Of a stretch of 64,000 bases of DNA, positions 1-8,881 are shown piece after piece (position 1 is the first letter of the stretch; each line of letters starts with the position of its first letter). The stretch comes from Saccharopolyspora rhizosphaerae. Its GTDB lineage: Bacteria > Actinomycetota > Actinomycetes > Mycobacteriales > Pseudonocardiaceae. Both the position numbers and the translations under genes were made by a program. The notes beneath the pieces were generated by a model that saw only the letters and a list, made by a program, of their open reading frames with translations, was not told the DNA's origin and did not search any database. Location: positions 62,001-126,000 of the forward strand of contig NZ_RSAA01000010.1 of assembly GCF_003931915.1 (NCBI RefSeq). The letters are read 5' to 3'.

Positions 1-3
1 GCG

Positions 4-426
4 ATGGGCGGCGTCGGCCTGGCGCAGCGCTCGGCGCAATCCCACCGCAGCGAGAAGTTGTGGGCGCTCGCCGAGGAGATCGACGAAGACCGGCGGACGC
101 TCTTGCGGATCATGCGCGCGCTCGACGTGCAGCCGGCCCGCTACAAGGTGCTGGCCGCACGGGTCGCCGAGCGGCTGGGTCAGCTGAAGACCAACGGGAG
201 GATCGTCCGGAGGTCCCCGCTGAGCCCGCTCGTCGAACTCGAAGCGCTCCACCTGGGAGTCCACGGGAAGGCCTCCTGCTGGCGCACCCTGCTGGCGATG
301 TCCGACCACATCGCCGAGCTGGACCCGCCGCTGCTCCGCGAGTTACTCGCCCGCGCCCAAGCGCAGGTGCAGGTGCTGGAAGACCTGCACCACGCTCGCG
401 CGCGGCACCTCGCGAAGATGAGATGA
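4..426 (+). CDS. Hypothetical helical protein, possibly 5'-truncated
   Basis: A 140-residue reading frame starts at the first ATG in the window and ends at a TGA. Because it begins three bases from the edge, with no visible ribosome site, the true start may lie upstream. The product is soluble, rich in Leu, Ala, Arg and Glu, and predicted to be mostly helical, with no signal peptide or membrane segment. I do not recognise a characterised family. The next gene follows 52 bases later on the same strand, so the two may be cotranscribed. Confidence 0.6.
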   Translation: MGGVGLAQRSAQSHRSEKLWALAEEIDEDRRTLLRIMRALDVQPARYKVLAARVAERLGQLKTNGRIVRRSPLSPLVELEALHLGVHGKASCWRTLLAMSDHIAELDPPLLRELLARAQAQVQVLEDLHHARARHLAKMR

Positions 427-478
427 CCGGCCTCGCCGCCGGAGGACGACCCGACGCGCGACCTCGAGAGGAGATCCC

Positions 479-958
479 ATGGTGCACCTGGTGAGGGGGC
501 TGGTGGCCGGCGCGGCGGGAACCACCGCGCTCAACGCGGTCACCTACCTCGACATGGTGCTGCGGGCCCGGCCCGCCAGCACCACTCCGGACGAGACGGT
601 GCGCCGCACCGAAGAGCTCATCGGCACCTCCATGCCGGACGGAGGCACGTCGGGAGGTGCCGACAACCGCCGCTCCGGTGTCGGTGCCCTGCTGGGCATC
701 GCCACCGGACTGGGCTCCGGGCTGGTCCACGCCGTGCTGCGCGAGCGCTTCCCCGGGATCCCGCTCCCGGCGCTGGCGTTGGCCACGGCGGCGGTCGCCA
801 ACGCGGGCAGCGTGGCGCCGATGACCGCGCTGGGCGTGACCGATCCGCGCACGTGGTCGGCGTCGTCGTGGCTGTCCGACCTCGTGCCGCACCTGGCCTT
901 CGGGGTGGCCACCGCCGCGAGCTACGAGCTCTGCTCCCGGGGTCGGCGCCACTGCTGA
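479..958 (+). CDS. Small integral membrane protein of unknown function
   Basis: This 159-residue protein has several hydrophobic stretches (about residues 5-20, 60-80, 90-110 and 135-152), so it is an inner-membrane protein. The start is backed by GAGAGGAGATCCC directly before the ATG. Its N-terminal pattern (basic, then Gly/Ala-rich RGLVAGAAG) resembles that of the convergent neighbour at 969-1526, and the two may be distant members of one actinobacterial membrane family. No catalytic motif is visible. Only 10 bases separate its stop from the neighbour's stop. Confidence 0.7.
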   Translation: MVHLVRGLVAGAAGTTALNAVTYLDMVLRARPASTTPDETVRRTEELIGTSMPDGGTSGGADNRRSGVGALLGIATGLGSGLVHAVLRERFPGIPLPALALATAAVANAGSVAPMTALGVTDPRTWSASSWLSDLVPHLAFGVATAASYELCSRGRRHC

Positions 959-968
959 CGGGCCTGGT

Positions 969-1526
969 TCAGCGCCGGGGCGGTCCGACGTGGGCGTGAC
1001 GTCCGGGCAGGCGTTGCGCGTGCCGCTGGCCCGGTCCGGGGCCCTCGCGGGCCGCGAGCCGGTCCGCCACCACGCCGGTCGCCAGCGCGTACACCACCTT
1101 GTGGACCAGGTCGACGACGAGCTCGTCGCGCGGCCAGGTCCACGGTGGAGCGCCGACTCCGGTGGCGTTCTCCCAGGTCTGGTCGTTGGTCAAGCGCACC
1201 ACCGCGAACATGGCGGACGACCACGGCCCCCGCAGCCCCGCGTGAGCCATCACGCCGCGCAGGCTCCCGAGCAGCACGGCCTGGCCGAAGTGCATCAGGT
1301 GGTTCATCCCGGGCGGTTCGCGCGACATCCCCAGCAGCGCCGCCATCGTCGCGCCCGGCACGTGGGAGTTCGGGCGACCGGTGAGACGCTGTTCGAGCTT
1401 CTCGCTGAGCGTCATCACTGCGACCCCGACGGCCCCCGCCGCCAGGCCGTGCACGGCACCCCGCCGGCAGACCCGCGCGGCGGTCTCCTGCCGGCCCGAC
1501 CGTCGTCCTGCTCTCCTCGAACTCAC
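969..1526 (-). CDS. Small integral membrane protein of unknown function
   Basis: I place the start at the GTG at 1526 because GAGAGGGGGTGCGAGC precedes it; the open frame extends further upstream but without a ribosome site. This gives 185 residues. After a basic N-terminus comes a hydrophobic segment and a conserved-looking MTLSEKLEQRLTGRP block, then further hydrophobic segments. Such MTLSEKLE-type membrane proteins are common and uncharacterised in actinobacteria. It lies 82 bases downstream of the B12-controlled ABC transporter operon on the same strand; read-through is possible, but the gap and own ribosome site suggest a separate unit. Confidence 0.65.
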   Translation of the reverse strand: MSSRRAGRRSGRQETAARVCRRGAVHGLAAGAVGVAVMTLSEKLEQRLTGRPNSHVPGATMAALLGMSREPPGMNHLMHFGQAVLLGSLRGVMAHAGLRGPWSSAMFAVVRLTNDQTWENATGVGAPPWTWPRDELVVDLVHKVVYALATGVVADRLAAREGPGPGQRHAQRLPGRHAHVGPPRR

Positions 1527-1608
1527 GCTCGCACCCCCTCTCGAGGAGCCCCCAGCTCCACCACAGCAGTCCCTCACACCTGCCTGGAGACCGCAATCTG
1601 CGGCCGCT

Positions 1609-3195
1609 TCACCCAGCCCCGCTCGACCTCTCCACGGCTCGGTCCTCGTGCTGGCGCGCGGCCGAGACCAGCGCGACGGCGGGCTCGGTCCGCGGCGCCT
1701 CGAACAGCTGGTGAGGTGCCGCGGACTCGACGAGGCGGCCACCGTGCATCACGTGCACCTCGTCGGCGAGCGCGGCCACCGCCGTGAAGTCGTGGCTGAT
1801 CAGCACCGTGCTGGTGCCCCAGCGCGATCGGGCTGTGGCCAGCGCCCGGACCAGCTCGGACTGGTTGACCACGTCCAGCGACGAGGTGATCTCGTCGCAG
1901 ATGAGCACCGAGGGGCGGGCCAGCAACGCCCGGGCCAGCGCCGCGCGCTGGAGCTGGCCGCCGGAGAGCCCGGCAGGCCGCCGCCCGGTGCACGCCGGGT
2001 CGAGGCCGAGCGTGGCCAGCACCTCCTCGGCCTCGGATCGCGCTCGCGGTGCGGGAATCCCGCGCAGGAGTTCGGCGGTGCGGGCGACCTGCCGGACCAC
2101 CGGCGTGCGCGGGTCGAAGGTGGCGCGGGTGTCCTGGTGGACGTACTGCACGTGGCGGCGGTGCTCACGAGGTCGTCGACGCGCGGTCGGTGCCAGCGCG
2201 GTCTCGCCGAGCAGCACTCGTCCGGTGTGCGGGCGGGTCAGCCCGGCCACGCAGCGGGCCAACGTGGTCTTGCCCGCCCCGGAGCGTCCCACGATCGCCG
2301 CGCACCAGCCGGAGGGCACCGTCATGTCCACGTCGCTCAGCAGCACCGATCCGTCCCGTGCGCGGTGACCGAGGCCGTCGGCCCGCAGCACGGGTTCCGG
2401 CCTGACGGGCGGTGTTCCGGCCCGGGTGGTCAGGTCCGCCTGCGCTGCGAGGAGTTCTCGGGTGTGCTCGTGGACGGGGGTGCGCAGCGGGCGCGTTCCC
2501 TCCCCGTGCTCCACGGCGTGGCCGTCGTGCAGCACGAGCGCCTGGTGGGCCAGCTTCCGGGCCAGCGGCAGGTCGTGGGTGAGCAGCACCAATGCCGTTC
2601 CGCCGGCGGCCAGGGACGCCAGCACGTCGGCGGTGTCGGACGTGGTGATGGTGTCAGCGCCGGTGGTGGGTTCGTCGAGGACGATGACGCTCGGCCGGGT
2701 GATCAAGGCCTGTGCGAGCAGGAGTCGCTGCTGCTGTCCTCCCGAGAGCTGGTGCGGGAAGCGGCGCAGCAGTCCGGGTTCCGGATCCAACTGGGCCGAG
2801 ACCAGGGCGTGCCGGACCGCCTGCTCGCGTGCGGACCGGTCCGCGTGGCGCAGCGCCGCGAGTTCCCGCAGCACGGAGCCCGTGCGCCGCATCGGGTTGA
2901 GCGCGGCGGCTGGGTGCTGCGGCAGCACCGCGATGGTGCCCGCGCGGGCCCGCCGGCGTTGCGGCTCGCTGCACGTCAGCAGGTCGGTTCCCCGCAGCAC
3001 GACGCTCCCGGAAAGCGTGGTGCCGGGCGAGGATTCGCCCAGCAGCGCGCGTCCCAGGGTGGTCTTGCCGCTGCCCGAGCGGCCGAGGACGGCGAGCACC
3101 GACCCCGGTGCCAGGTCCAGGTCGATCCCGTCCAGCAGCTGGTGCTCGCCCGCGGTGGCGCGGAGCCCGCGAGTGCTCAGGACCGGTTCGCTCAC
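1609..3195 (-). CDS. Fused double ATPase of an Opp/Nik-type ABC importer
   Basis: This 528-residue protein carries two complete ABC ATPase domains, fusing the DppD- and DppF-like subunits. Domain 1 has Walker A GRSGSGKTT (38-46), signature LSGGQ (150-154) and Walker B IVLDEP (171-176). Domain 2 has GRSGAGKTT (303-311), LSGGQ (410-414) and LICDE (431-435). It would power import by the two permeases encoded directly upstream. The GTG start at 3195 overlaps the permease stop in a GTGA, so translation is probably coupled; an upstream in-frame ATG at 3342 lies inside the permease gene and is unlikely. Last gene of the B12-riboswitch operon. The family imports peptides, nickel or metal-metallophore complexes. 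Confidence 0.9.
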   Translation of the reverse strand: MSEPVLSTRGLRATAGEHQLLDGIDLDLAPGSVLAVLGRSGSGKTTLGRALLGESSPGTTLSGSVVLRGTDLLTCSEPQRRRARAGTIAVLPQHPAAALNPMRRTGSVLRELAALRHADRSAREQAVRHALVSAQLDPEPGLLRRFPHQLSGGQQQRLLLAQALITRPSVIVLDEPTTGADTITTSDTADVLASLAAGGTALVLLTHDLPLARKLAHQALVLHDGHAVEHGEGTRPLRTPVHEHTRELLAAQADLTTRAGTPPVRPEPVLRADGLGHRARDGSVLLSDVDMTVPSGWCAAIVGRSGAGKTTLARCVAGLTRPHTGRVLLGETALAPTARRRPREHRRHVQYVHQDTRATFDPRTPVVRQVARTAELLRGIPAPRARSEAEEVLATLGLDPACTGRRPAGLSGGQLQRAALARALLARPSVLICDEITSSLDVVNQSELVRALATARSRWGTSTVLISHDFTAVAALADEVHVMHGGRLVESAAPHQLFEAPRTEPAVALVSAARQHEDRAVERSSGAG

Positions 3196-3998
3196 GCCGT
3201 GCCTCCGCTTCGTCGCGCTGCCGTGCGGTCGACCACGAGGTTGGCGCCGGTGCACAGCGCGACCAGCAGCAACGTCGGCACGACCACGGCCGGCGGTTGC
3301 AGGAACAGCGCCTCGCGGTTGCGTTCCACCAGGACCGCCCAATCGCTGGCCGAGGCCGCCAGTCCCAGGCCGAGGAAGTTCGCCGAGGCCATCAGCTGCA
3401 GCACCAGCACCAACCGGCTACCCGCGTCCACCGCGACGGGCCCGAGGACCGCGCGTCCGGTGTGCACCAGGTGGGTCCGCCACCACGTCTCCCCTTGCAG
3501 GACCATGGTTTCCACGCTCGCGCGACATCCCGGCGCCAGCGCTGCGCTGCGCGCCAGCCGCACGACCGCGGGCAGCTGCAGCACAGCCACGGCCACCACC
3601 AGCGTGACCGCGCTGCTCCTCCCGGTCGCCGCGAGCACGAGCAGCACCAGCAACCCGGGCAGCGCGAGCAGCACGTCCAGCCCGTGCAGCAGCACCGCGT
3701 CCAGCCACCGCCGCGTCTGCGCGGCCATGAGCAGCGCGAGCGGGACACCCACCGCGTAGGCCAGGACCAGGGCCACGCCGGTGAGCACCACGACCGTGCG
3801 ACCACCCGTGAGCACCAGGGCGAGCACGTCCCGGCCGAGCACGTCGGTGCCCAGCGGGTGCTCCGCGTCCGGCGGCAGCAGCGGGCCGGCGTGCGAGCGG
3901 GTCGACCCGGCGACCAGCGGACCGACGAGGGCCAGCACCAAGGGCGTGGCGAGCAGGAGCCACCCCATCACCGCGCGCGCCGGGTTCACCGCCATCAC
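3192..3998 (-). CDS. Opp/Nik-type ABC importer permease (DppC-like)
   Basis: An inner-membrane permease of 268 residues, near the usual length for DppC/NikC. It has an N-terminal membrane segment, a periplasmic loop with HPLGTDVLGRDV (the conserved start of the DppC core), and about five further membrane spans containing a degenerate EAA loop that contacts the ATPase. The GTG at 3998 is preceded by AGGAGGTGCTGGC and overlaps the upstream permease stop by 4 bases; an ATG at 3995 is the alternative. Pairs with the DppB-like protein encoded immediately upstream to form the pore. Confidence 0.88.
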   Translation of the reverse strand: MMAVNPARAVMGWLLLATPLVLALVGPLVAGSTRSHAGPLLPPDAEHPLGTDVLGRDVLALVLTGGRTVVVLTGVALVLAYAVGVPLALLMAAQTRRWLDAVLLHGLDVLLALPGLLVLLVLAATGRSSAVTLVVAVAVLQLPAVVRLARSAALAPGCRASVETMVLQGETWWRTHLVHTGRAVLGPVAVDAGSRLVLVLQLMASANFLGLGLAASASDWAVLVERNREALFLQPPAVVVPTLLLVALCTGANLVVDRTAARRSGGTA

Positions 3999-4942
3999 GC
4001 CAGCACCTCCTGCTGCGGGACCAGCCGGCGTGCTGCGACATCGGCAGCGGTGTTGACCAGCACGGTCGTCACGACGAACACCAGCGCGTAACCCTGCACC
4101 ACGGGCAGGTCACGGGTCTTGACCGCGTCGACGAAGCCCGCTCCGACCCCGGTGAGCCCGAACAGGGCCTCCACCACGACCACACCGCCGAGCAGACCGT
4201 CCACGGTGCGGGCGAGCTGCTGCACCGCGGGCGCGAGCGCGTTCGGCAGCACGTGGCGCAGGAGCACGGAGCGTTCCGGCACTCCGAGCACCCGCAGGTG
4301 CGTCGCGTACCCGGCGTCGACGGCTCCCGCCACACCGACCCGGACCTGCCGCGCCAGCGCGCTCAGCTGCTTGCACACCAGCACGGTGACCGGCAGGACC
4401 AGCACCGCCGGCTGGTCGGCCAGCGAGAGGCCCGACAACCCCGCTGCTGTGGCGGGCAACCAGCCCAGGTGCAGCGCCAGCACGGCCACCAGCACCATGC
4501 CCAGGGCGAACTCCGGGATCGCGGTGAGCACGACGACGACCGCGTTCAGCGACCGGTCGGTGCGCGAACCCGGCCGCATCCCGCTCACCACACCGATCAC
4601 CGCGGACAGCGGGAGCACGAGCACGAGCACGAGCCCGGTGAGCACGGCGGTGCTCGACAGCTCCCGCCCGAGCTGCTCGGCCACCGGCTCGCCGGTCAGC
4701 AGCGACGTGCCGAGATCACCCCGGAGCAGGCCACCGGCCCAGTCGAGGAACCGATCGCCCCACGGCCGGTCCACGCCGAGCTGGGCGCGCAACGCCGCCA
4801 CCTGACCGTCGGAGGCGTCCTCGCCGAGCACGACCACCGCGGCATCACCCGGCAGCCACGAGGTCAGCGCGAACACCGCGGTCGCGACGACGACGACGTG
4901 CAGGAACCCGGTGGCCAGGCGCCGAACCGCGAACCGCGGCAT
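3995..4942 (-). CDS. Opp/Nik-type ABC importer permease (DppB-like)
   Basis: A 315-residue permease with the DppB layout: an N-terminal span (about 5-27), a GQ-type extracellular segment with LGVDRPWGDRFLDWAGGLL, and five later spans. It forms the transmembrane pore with the DppC-like partner. The ATG at 4942 shares one base with the TGA of the solute-binding protein gene, the one junction in this operon that is not a 4-bp overlap. DppB/NikB-type permeases act on peptides, nickel chelates or opine metallophores; sequence alone does not tell which. Confidence 0.88.
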   Translation of the reverse strand: MPRFAVRRLATGFLHVVVVATAVFALTSWLPGDAAVVVLGEDASDGQVAALRAQLGVDRPWGDRFLDWAGGLLRGDLGTSLLTGEPVAEQLGRELSSTAVLTGLVLVLVLPLSAVIGVVSGMRPGSRTDRSLNAVVVVLTAIPEFALGMVLVAVLALHLGWLPATAAGLSGLSLADQPAVLVLPVTVLVCKQLSALARQVRVGVAGAVDAGYATHLRVLGVPERSVLLRHVLPNALAPAVQQLARTVDGLLGGVVVVEALFGLTGVGAGFVDAVKTRDLPVVQGYALVFVVTTVLVNTAADVAARRLVPQQEVLA

Positions 4943-6483
4943 CAACCCAGCACGGCGCGGTCGAAACGCGCCCAGTCCAACGAGTTCGGCGTCGCGGCGC
5001 GCAGGCCGCGGACCTCGTCGGCAACGGCCACGTTCCAGTTGCTGAAGCCCCACACCAGCAGACCGCTGCGGTCGTGCGCGAGGTGTTGCGCCCGGGCGAG
5101 CAACCGAGCGCGCTCGGCTTCGTCCGGGGTGGCCAGCGCGGTGCTGAACAGCGCGTCGAACTCGGGTGACCGGAAGCGGGTGTAGTTGTTGCTCCCGCTT
5201 CCCGCGGTCATCCGCTGGCCGAGGAAGGTCGCCACCGGCAGCGCCGCGGTCCGGGTGTGGGCGGCCACGCCCTGCTCCTTGATGTCGGAGAAGTAGGTCT
5301 CCGACGGGCGGACCTGCGGCGTCGCCGTCACGCCGATGTCGCTGAGCTGCTCGGCGATCAGCGTCGCCGCGGGCTCGAAGTACGGATCGGCACCACTGGT
5401 CAGCAGGTCGAACCGCACGCCTTCGGCACCGGCGTCGCGCAGCAGCGACCGGGCCCGGTCCACGTCGCGCGACCTCGGCGCCACGTCCTGGGCGTAGTGG
5501 CGAAGTCCCTTGCCGAACAGGTCGTCACCCACGTCGCCCTTGCCGCTGAGCGCGACGTCGACGAGCGCTCGGCGGTCCACGCCCAGCAGCACCGCCTCCA
5601 GCACGCGAGGGTCGTGGAACGGCGCGCGGTCGACCTTGAACGCCACCGCCTGCATGGTGCTGCGCGGGGCGGAGAGCAGGTGAGCCCGGCCGTCGGCTTC
5701 GAGCCGCCGCGCCGCGTTGGCACCGATGTCGTGTGCGTAGTGCACCTGGCCGGACAGCAGCGCCGCCACGCGGGCCGGTTCTTCGTCGATCGGCACGAAC
5801 TCCAGTGCCGGCAGCGTCGGAGCGCCGGACCAGTGCCCGTCGAACCGGGCGAACACCGCGCTGCCGCCGGGCCGGAAGTCCGCGAAGCGGAACGGGCCCG
5901 ACCCCACCGGAGCGCGGAAGTCCGTGGTCCCCGCCGGGACGATCTCCGCCCCCGGCACGCCCCACGCGGACGGGAACTCGAAGTTCGGTGCGCGCAGGAC
6001 GATCTCGAGTTCGGAGGGTGAGCGAACTCTGCTCGCGGTGAAGTCCACGCCCGCGAACTGCTTGGCCGCGGCCGCGGAGGTGGCGGGGTCGGCGATCCGG
6101 CGGAAGCTGTAGAGCACGTCCTCGGCGGTGACCGGGCGGCCGTCGTGGAAACGGGCCTGGCGCAACCGGACCAGCCACCTCGTGCCGGTGCCGTCCGGTT
6201 CCCAGGACTCGGCCAACCGCGGCACGACGCTCATGTCGTCGCCGTAGGCCACCAGCGTGTCGAACAACGCCTTGGCCCGGGCCTGGTCGACGAACAGCGA
6301 GCCGGTGTGCGGGTCGAGGGTCTCCCGGGTCCCCGTCGTCGGGAACGCCGCGCGGAGGCGGTCACCCCCGCCCGCGGCACCGCCGCCCGCGCACCCTGCC
6401 GAGGCCAGGGCGGCCGCGGCTCCCACGGCCGTGGTCAGCAGGCGTCGGCGATTCCACAGAGGACCCTTGCCGGGTTCCGTCAT
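4942..6483 (-). CDS. Family 5 extracellular solute-binding lipoprotein
   Basis: This 513-residue protein captures the substrate for the adjoining permeases. The N-terminus has a twin-arginine-like NRRRLL (residues 11-16), a hydrophobic stretch and the lipobox ASAGC with the lipidated cysteine at 31, so it is probably exported folded and anchored outside the membrane. The rest matches the SBP_bac_5 fold (AESWEPDGTGTRWLVRLR, FHDGRPVTAEDV). DppA, NikA and CntA belong here; NikA and CntA bind metal chelates. The ATG overlaps the MFS exporter stop in ATGA. Its place behind a cobalamin riboswitch and an exporter points to a metal-chelate ligand, which is inference. Confidence 0.9.
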   Translation of the reverse strand: MTEPGKGPLWNRRRLLTTAVGAAAALASAGCAGGGAAGGGDRLRAAFPTTGTRETLDPHTGSLFVDQARAKALFDTLVAYGDDMSVVPRLAESWEPDGTGTRWLVRLRQARFHDGRPVTAEDVLYSFRRIADPATSAAAAKQFAGVDFTASRVRSPSELEIVLRAPNFEFPSAWGVPGAEIVPAGTTDFRAPVGSGPFRFADFRPGGSAVFARFDGHWSGAPTLPALEFVPIDEEPARVAALLSGQVHYAHDIGANAARRLEADGRAHLLSAPRSTMQAVAFKVDRAPFHDPRVLEAVLLGVDRRALVDVALSGKGDVGDDLFGKGLRHYAQDVAPRSRDVDRARSLLRDAGAEGVRFDLLTSGADPYFEPAATLIAEQLSDIGVTATPQVRPSETYFSDIKEQGVAAHTRTAALPVATFLGQRMTAGSGSNNYTRFRSPEFDALFSTALATPDEAERARLLARAQHLAHDRSGLLVWGFSNWNVAVADEVRGLRAATPNSLDWARFDRAVLG

Positions 6484-7757
6484 GCTCGTGCCCCTTCCTC
6501 GTCCGCGTGCTCCCGCCGGGTGAGCAACCCGCGTCGTTGCATGTGCGCCGTGCCGGCCGCTCCGGCCATCCCGACCGCGCACAGGGCGATCCACGGCAGC
6601 CACCGCACCTCCGGCGCCGGGAAGGCGTCCAGCAGTGCACCCACCAGCCAGCTCACGGCGGCCGCGACGAGGCTGGACACGAGGTAGTAGAAGCCGTAGT
6701 AGGTCCCGGCGAGCCGCTCGCTGCCCACGATCGGCAGCAGCTCCATCGCGAACGGGTTGGTGATCGCCTGCCCGACGGTGAACAGCGCGGTCGTCACGAC
6801 CACGGGCAGCATCACCAGCACGACCGAGCCCGGCGCGCCGGCACCGATCTCCCGGGTGGGCAACAGCGGGCCGCACACCACCAGCGGGACGAACGACAAC
6901 CCCATGCAGGCGAGCCCGATCGCCGCCGACCGTCCCGACGACCAGCGGGCACGGCACCAGTTCGTGATCCGCAGCTGGCCGAACACGCCGATCACCGTGG
7001 AGATCACGAAGACGACCGCGATCGCCCAGTACAGGCCGGACACGCGCTGCGCTTCCAGCGGGATCGTCAGGTAGAGCTGGTTGTAGAGGCCGAAGTAGGC
7101 CGACAGCGACAGCGTGAACGCCAGGAACCGGCGGTTGGTGACGACCTCCCGCCAGCTCCCGAGAACGCTGGTGCGCTGCGGTTCGACCTCCCGGTGCGGC
7201 AGCACGAGCAGTTGCGCGGTCGTCAGCACGGCGAACGCCAGGCACGCCACCAGCGCCACCACCTGGAAGTCGATCGCCAGCAGCAGCGCGCCGAGCAGCG
7301 GCCCCACCAGGGTGCCGGCGTGCGCGAAGACGTTGAACACCGAGAACGCCTCGGCCCGGTGCTCGCCCGCTTCGTGCACCAGGTAGGTCCGCACCGCGGG
7401 GTTGAACAGCGCACCGGCCAGTCCGGTCAGCACCACCGCCACGACCAGGCCCGGCAACGAGGTCAGGAACCCGAACAGGCCGAACGCCACCACCCGCAGC
7501 GCGCACCCGAGGATGATCATCGGTCGGCAGCCGATCCGGTCGGCGGCCGTCCCGCCGACCAGGAACATGCCCTGCTGGCTCAGGTTCCGGACCCCGAGCA
7601 CGAGTCCGACGACAGCGGCGCTGTAGCCGAGGTCGTGGCTCATGTAGGAGGCCAGGAACGGCAGCAACATGTAGAAGCCCACGTTGATCCCGAACTGGTT
7701 CACCACCAGCAGCCGCGCGGCCGGGGACAACCGCAGGAACGCACCCTTGCTCGTCAC
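6480..7757 (-). CDS. MFS transporter, probable metallophore exporter
   Basis: A 425-residue major facilitator protein with about twelve membrane spans and a loop 2-3 motif (GGTAADRIGCRP, about residues 66-77). The GTG start at 7757 forms a GTGA overlap with the preceding PLP-enzyme gene. MFS proteins in this context (compare CntE in staphylopine loci) export the newly made chelator before the ABC importer recovers it. That role is inferred from the operon; drug or amino-acid efflux cannot be excluded from sequence. Confidence 0.85.
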   Translation of the reverse strand: MTSKGAFLRLSPAARLLVVNQFGINVGFYMLLPFLASYMSHDLGYSAAVVGLVLGVRNLSQQGMFLVGGTAADRIGCRPMIILGCALRVVAFGLFGFLTSLPGLVVAVVLTGLAGALFNPAVRTYLVHEAGEHRAEAFSVFNVFAHAGTLVGPLLGALLLAIDFQVVALVACLAFAVLTTAQLLVLPHREVEPQRTSVLGSWREVVTNRRFLAFTLSLSAYFGLYNQLYLTIPLEAQRVSGLYWAIAVVFVISTVIGVFGQLRITNWCRARWSSGRSAAIGLACMGLSFVPLVVCGPLLPTREIGAGAPGSVVLVMLPVVVTTALFTVGQAITNPFAMELLPIVGSERLAGTYYGFYYLVSSLVAAAVSWLVGALLDAFPAPEVRWLPWIALCAVGMAGAAGTAHMQRRGLLTRREHADEEGARA

Positions 7758-8881
7758 AGCGCAGCGTCCTCCTCGCACACCGGGCAGTGCTGCTGCCCGG
7801 TCCTCCGTCGGCGGCAGGGGTCCGGCACGGTCGGGCACCGCGCCCACCGCTTCCCCGCCGTGGCTCGCACATCGTCCACAGTGTCCGGCTCGACGGCTCG
7901 GGCGGTCAGGCCGTGCCGGCGGCAGAACTCGTCGTCGTACACCGATTCCCAGTAGCGCTCCGGGCCGTCCGGGAAGACCGCCGCCACCCGGTCGGTCCCG
8001 AGCTCGCGCGCGCACCAGGCCGCGACCATCGCGGTGGCTCCGGTGCTCCAACCGCCGCTGACGAAGCTGCCCGCGGCCAAGCGCCGACAAGCGTCGGCCG
8101 CCTCCGCAGGGCCTACCCAGTGCACTTCGTCGAACTGCTCGTAGGCCACGTTGTCCGGGTGGAGGCTGCTGCCCAGGCCGCGCATCAGGCGGCGTCCGGG
8201 TTGGTGGCCGAACACGCTGGACCGCGGCGAATCCACACCGATGATCCGGACTTCCGGCCACCGTTCGCGCACCACCGAGGCGATCCCGGCGCTGTGGCCG
8301 CCGGTGCCCACGCTGCAGACCACGGCGTCGAGCGCGTCGAACTGCTCGGCGAGCTCACGGCCCATCTCCCGGTACCCCGCCGGGTTGTCCGGGTTGTTGT
8401 ACTGGTCCGGCCAGTACGCACCGGGGAGGTCGGCCAGCAGCTGGTGCACGCGCTCGAGCCGGGCTCGTTGCCACCCGCCGACCGGGTGCGGCTCGGAGAC
8501 GAGCTCCACGCGCGCTCCGTAGGCGCGCAACAACCTGCGGGTCATCTCGTCGAGCTCGCGGTCGGCGACGACGACCACGGGGTGCCCGAGCGCCGAACCG
8601 ACGAAAGCCAGTCCGACGGCGAGGGTTCCACTGCTGGACTCGACCACCGCTGCGCCGTCGCGCAGTTCGCCGCGTTCTCGCGCGCCTCTCAGCATCGACA
8701 GCGCCGCGCGGGCCTTCATGGTCGCGGGACCGACCGCTTCCAACTTCGCCCAGAAGCCCGGGTGCCGCCGCGGAAGCGGTGTGCTCACGCGCAGCACCGG
8801 CGTGTCACCGATGAGGTCGAGCAGCGACTCGCACCTGCGGCCGCCCGCGATGCCCGTGGGCCCCTGCTGCAGCGGGATCAC
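7754..8881 (-). CDS. PLP-dependent cysteine-synthase-family enzyme with Cys-rich tail
   Basis: A 375-residue fold-type II PLP enzyme related to O-acetylserine sulfhydrylase and SbnA. Visible elements are the Schiff-base lysine candidate K56 in GPATMKARAA, the substrate loop ESSSGT (81-86), the phosphate-binding loop GTGGHSAG (192-199) and the ring-contact GGWSTGA (276-282). Such enzymes make beta-substituted alanines from activated serine. The classic N-P-x-G-S-x-K is altered, so simple cysteine synthesis is doubtful. The C-terminus adds C349-X6-C356 and H365-C366-X2-C369, a possible metal site not needed for catalysis. GTG start overlaps the DUF364 gene by 4 bases. I infer a role in making a small amino-acid chelator. 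Confidence 0.85.
   Translation of the reverse strand: MIPLQQGPTGIAGGRRCESLLDLIGDTPVLRVSTPLPRRHPGFWAKLEAVGPATMKARAALSMLRGARERGELRDGAAVVESSSGTLAVGLAFVGSALGHPVVVVADRELDEMTRRLLRAYGARVELVSEPHPVGGWQRARLERVHQLLADLPGAYWPDQYNNPDNPAGYREMGRELAEQFDALDAVVCSVGTGGHSAGIASVVRERWPEVRIIGVDSPRSSVFGHQPGRRLMRGLGSSLHPDNVAYEQFDEVHWVGPAEAADACRRLAAGSFVSGGWSTGATAMVAAWCARELGTDRVAAVFPDGPERYWESVYDDEFCRRHGLTARAVEPDTVDDVRATAGKRWARCPTVPDPCRRRRTGQQHCPVCEEDAAL

Noticed and set aside
1381-3759. A 792-residue plus-strand open frame opposite the ABC transporter genes.
   Set aside because: Antisense shadow: its composition is Arg/Gln/His-rich and the minus strand encodes full ABC ATPase and permease motifs.
4942-7872. A single 976-residue reading covering the MFS and solute-binding protein region.
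   Set aside because: The upstream part is out of frame with the real MFS gene; the binding protein starts at 6483 with its own signal sequence and lipobox.
7754-8881. Simple assignment as housekeeping cysteine synthase.
   Set aside because: The lysine motif differs, a Cys-rich tail is present and the gene sits in a B12-controlled transporter operon, so a specialised role is more likely.
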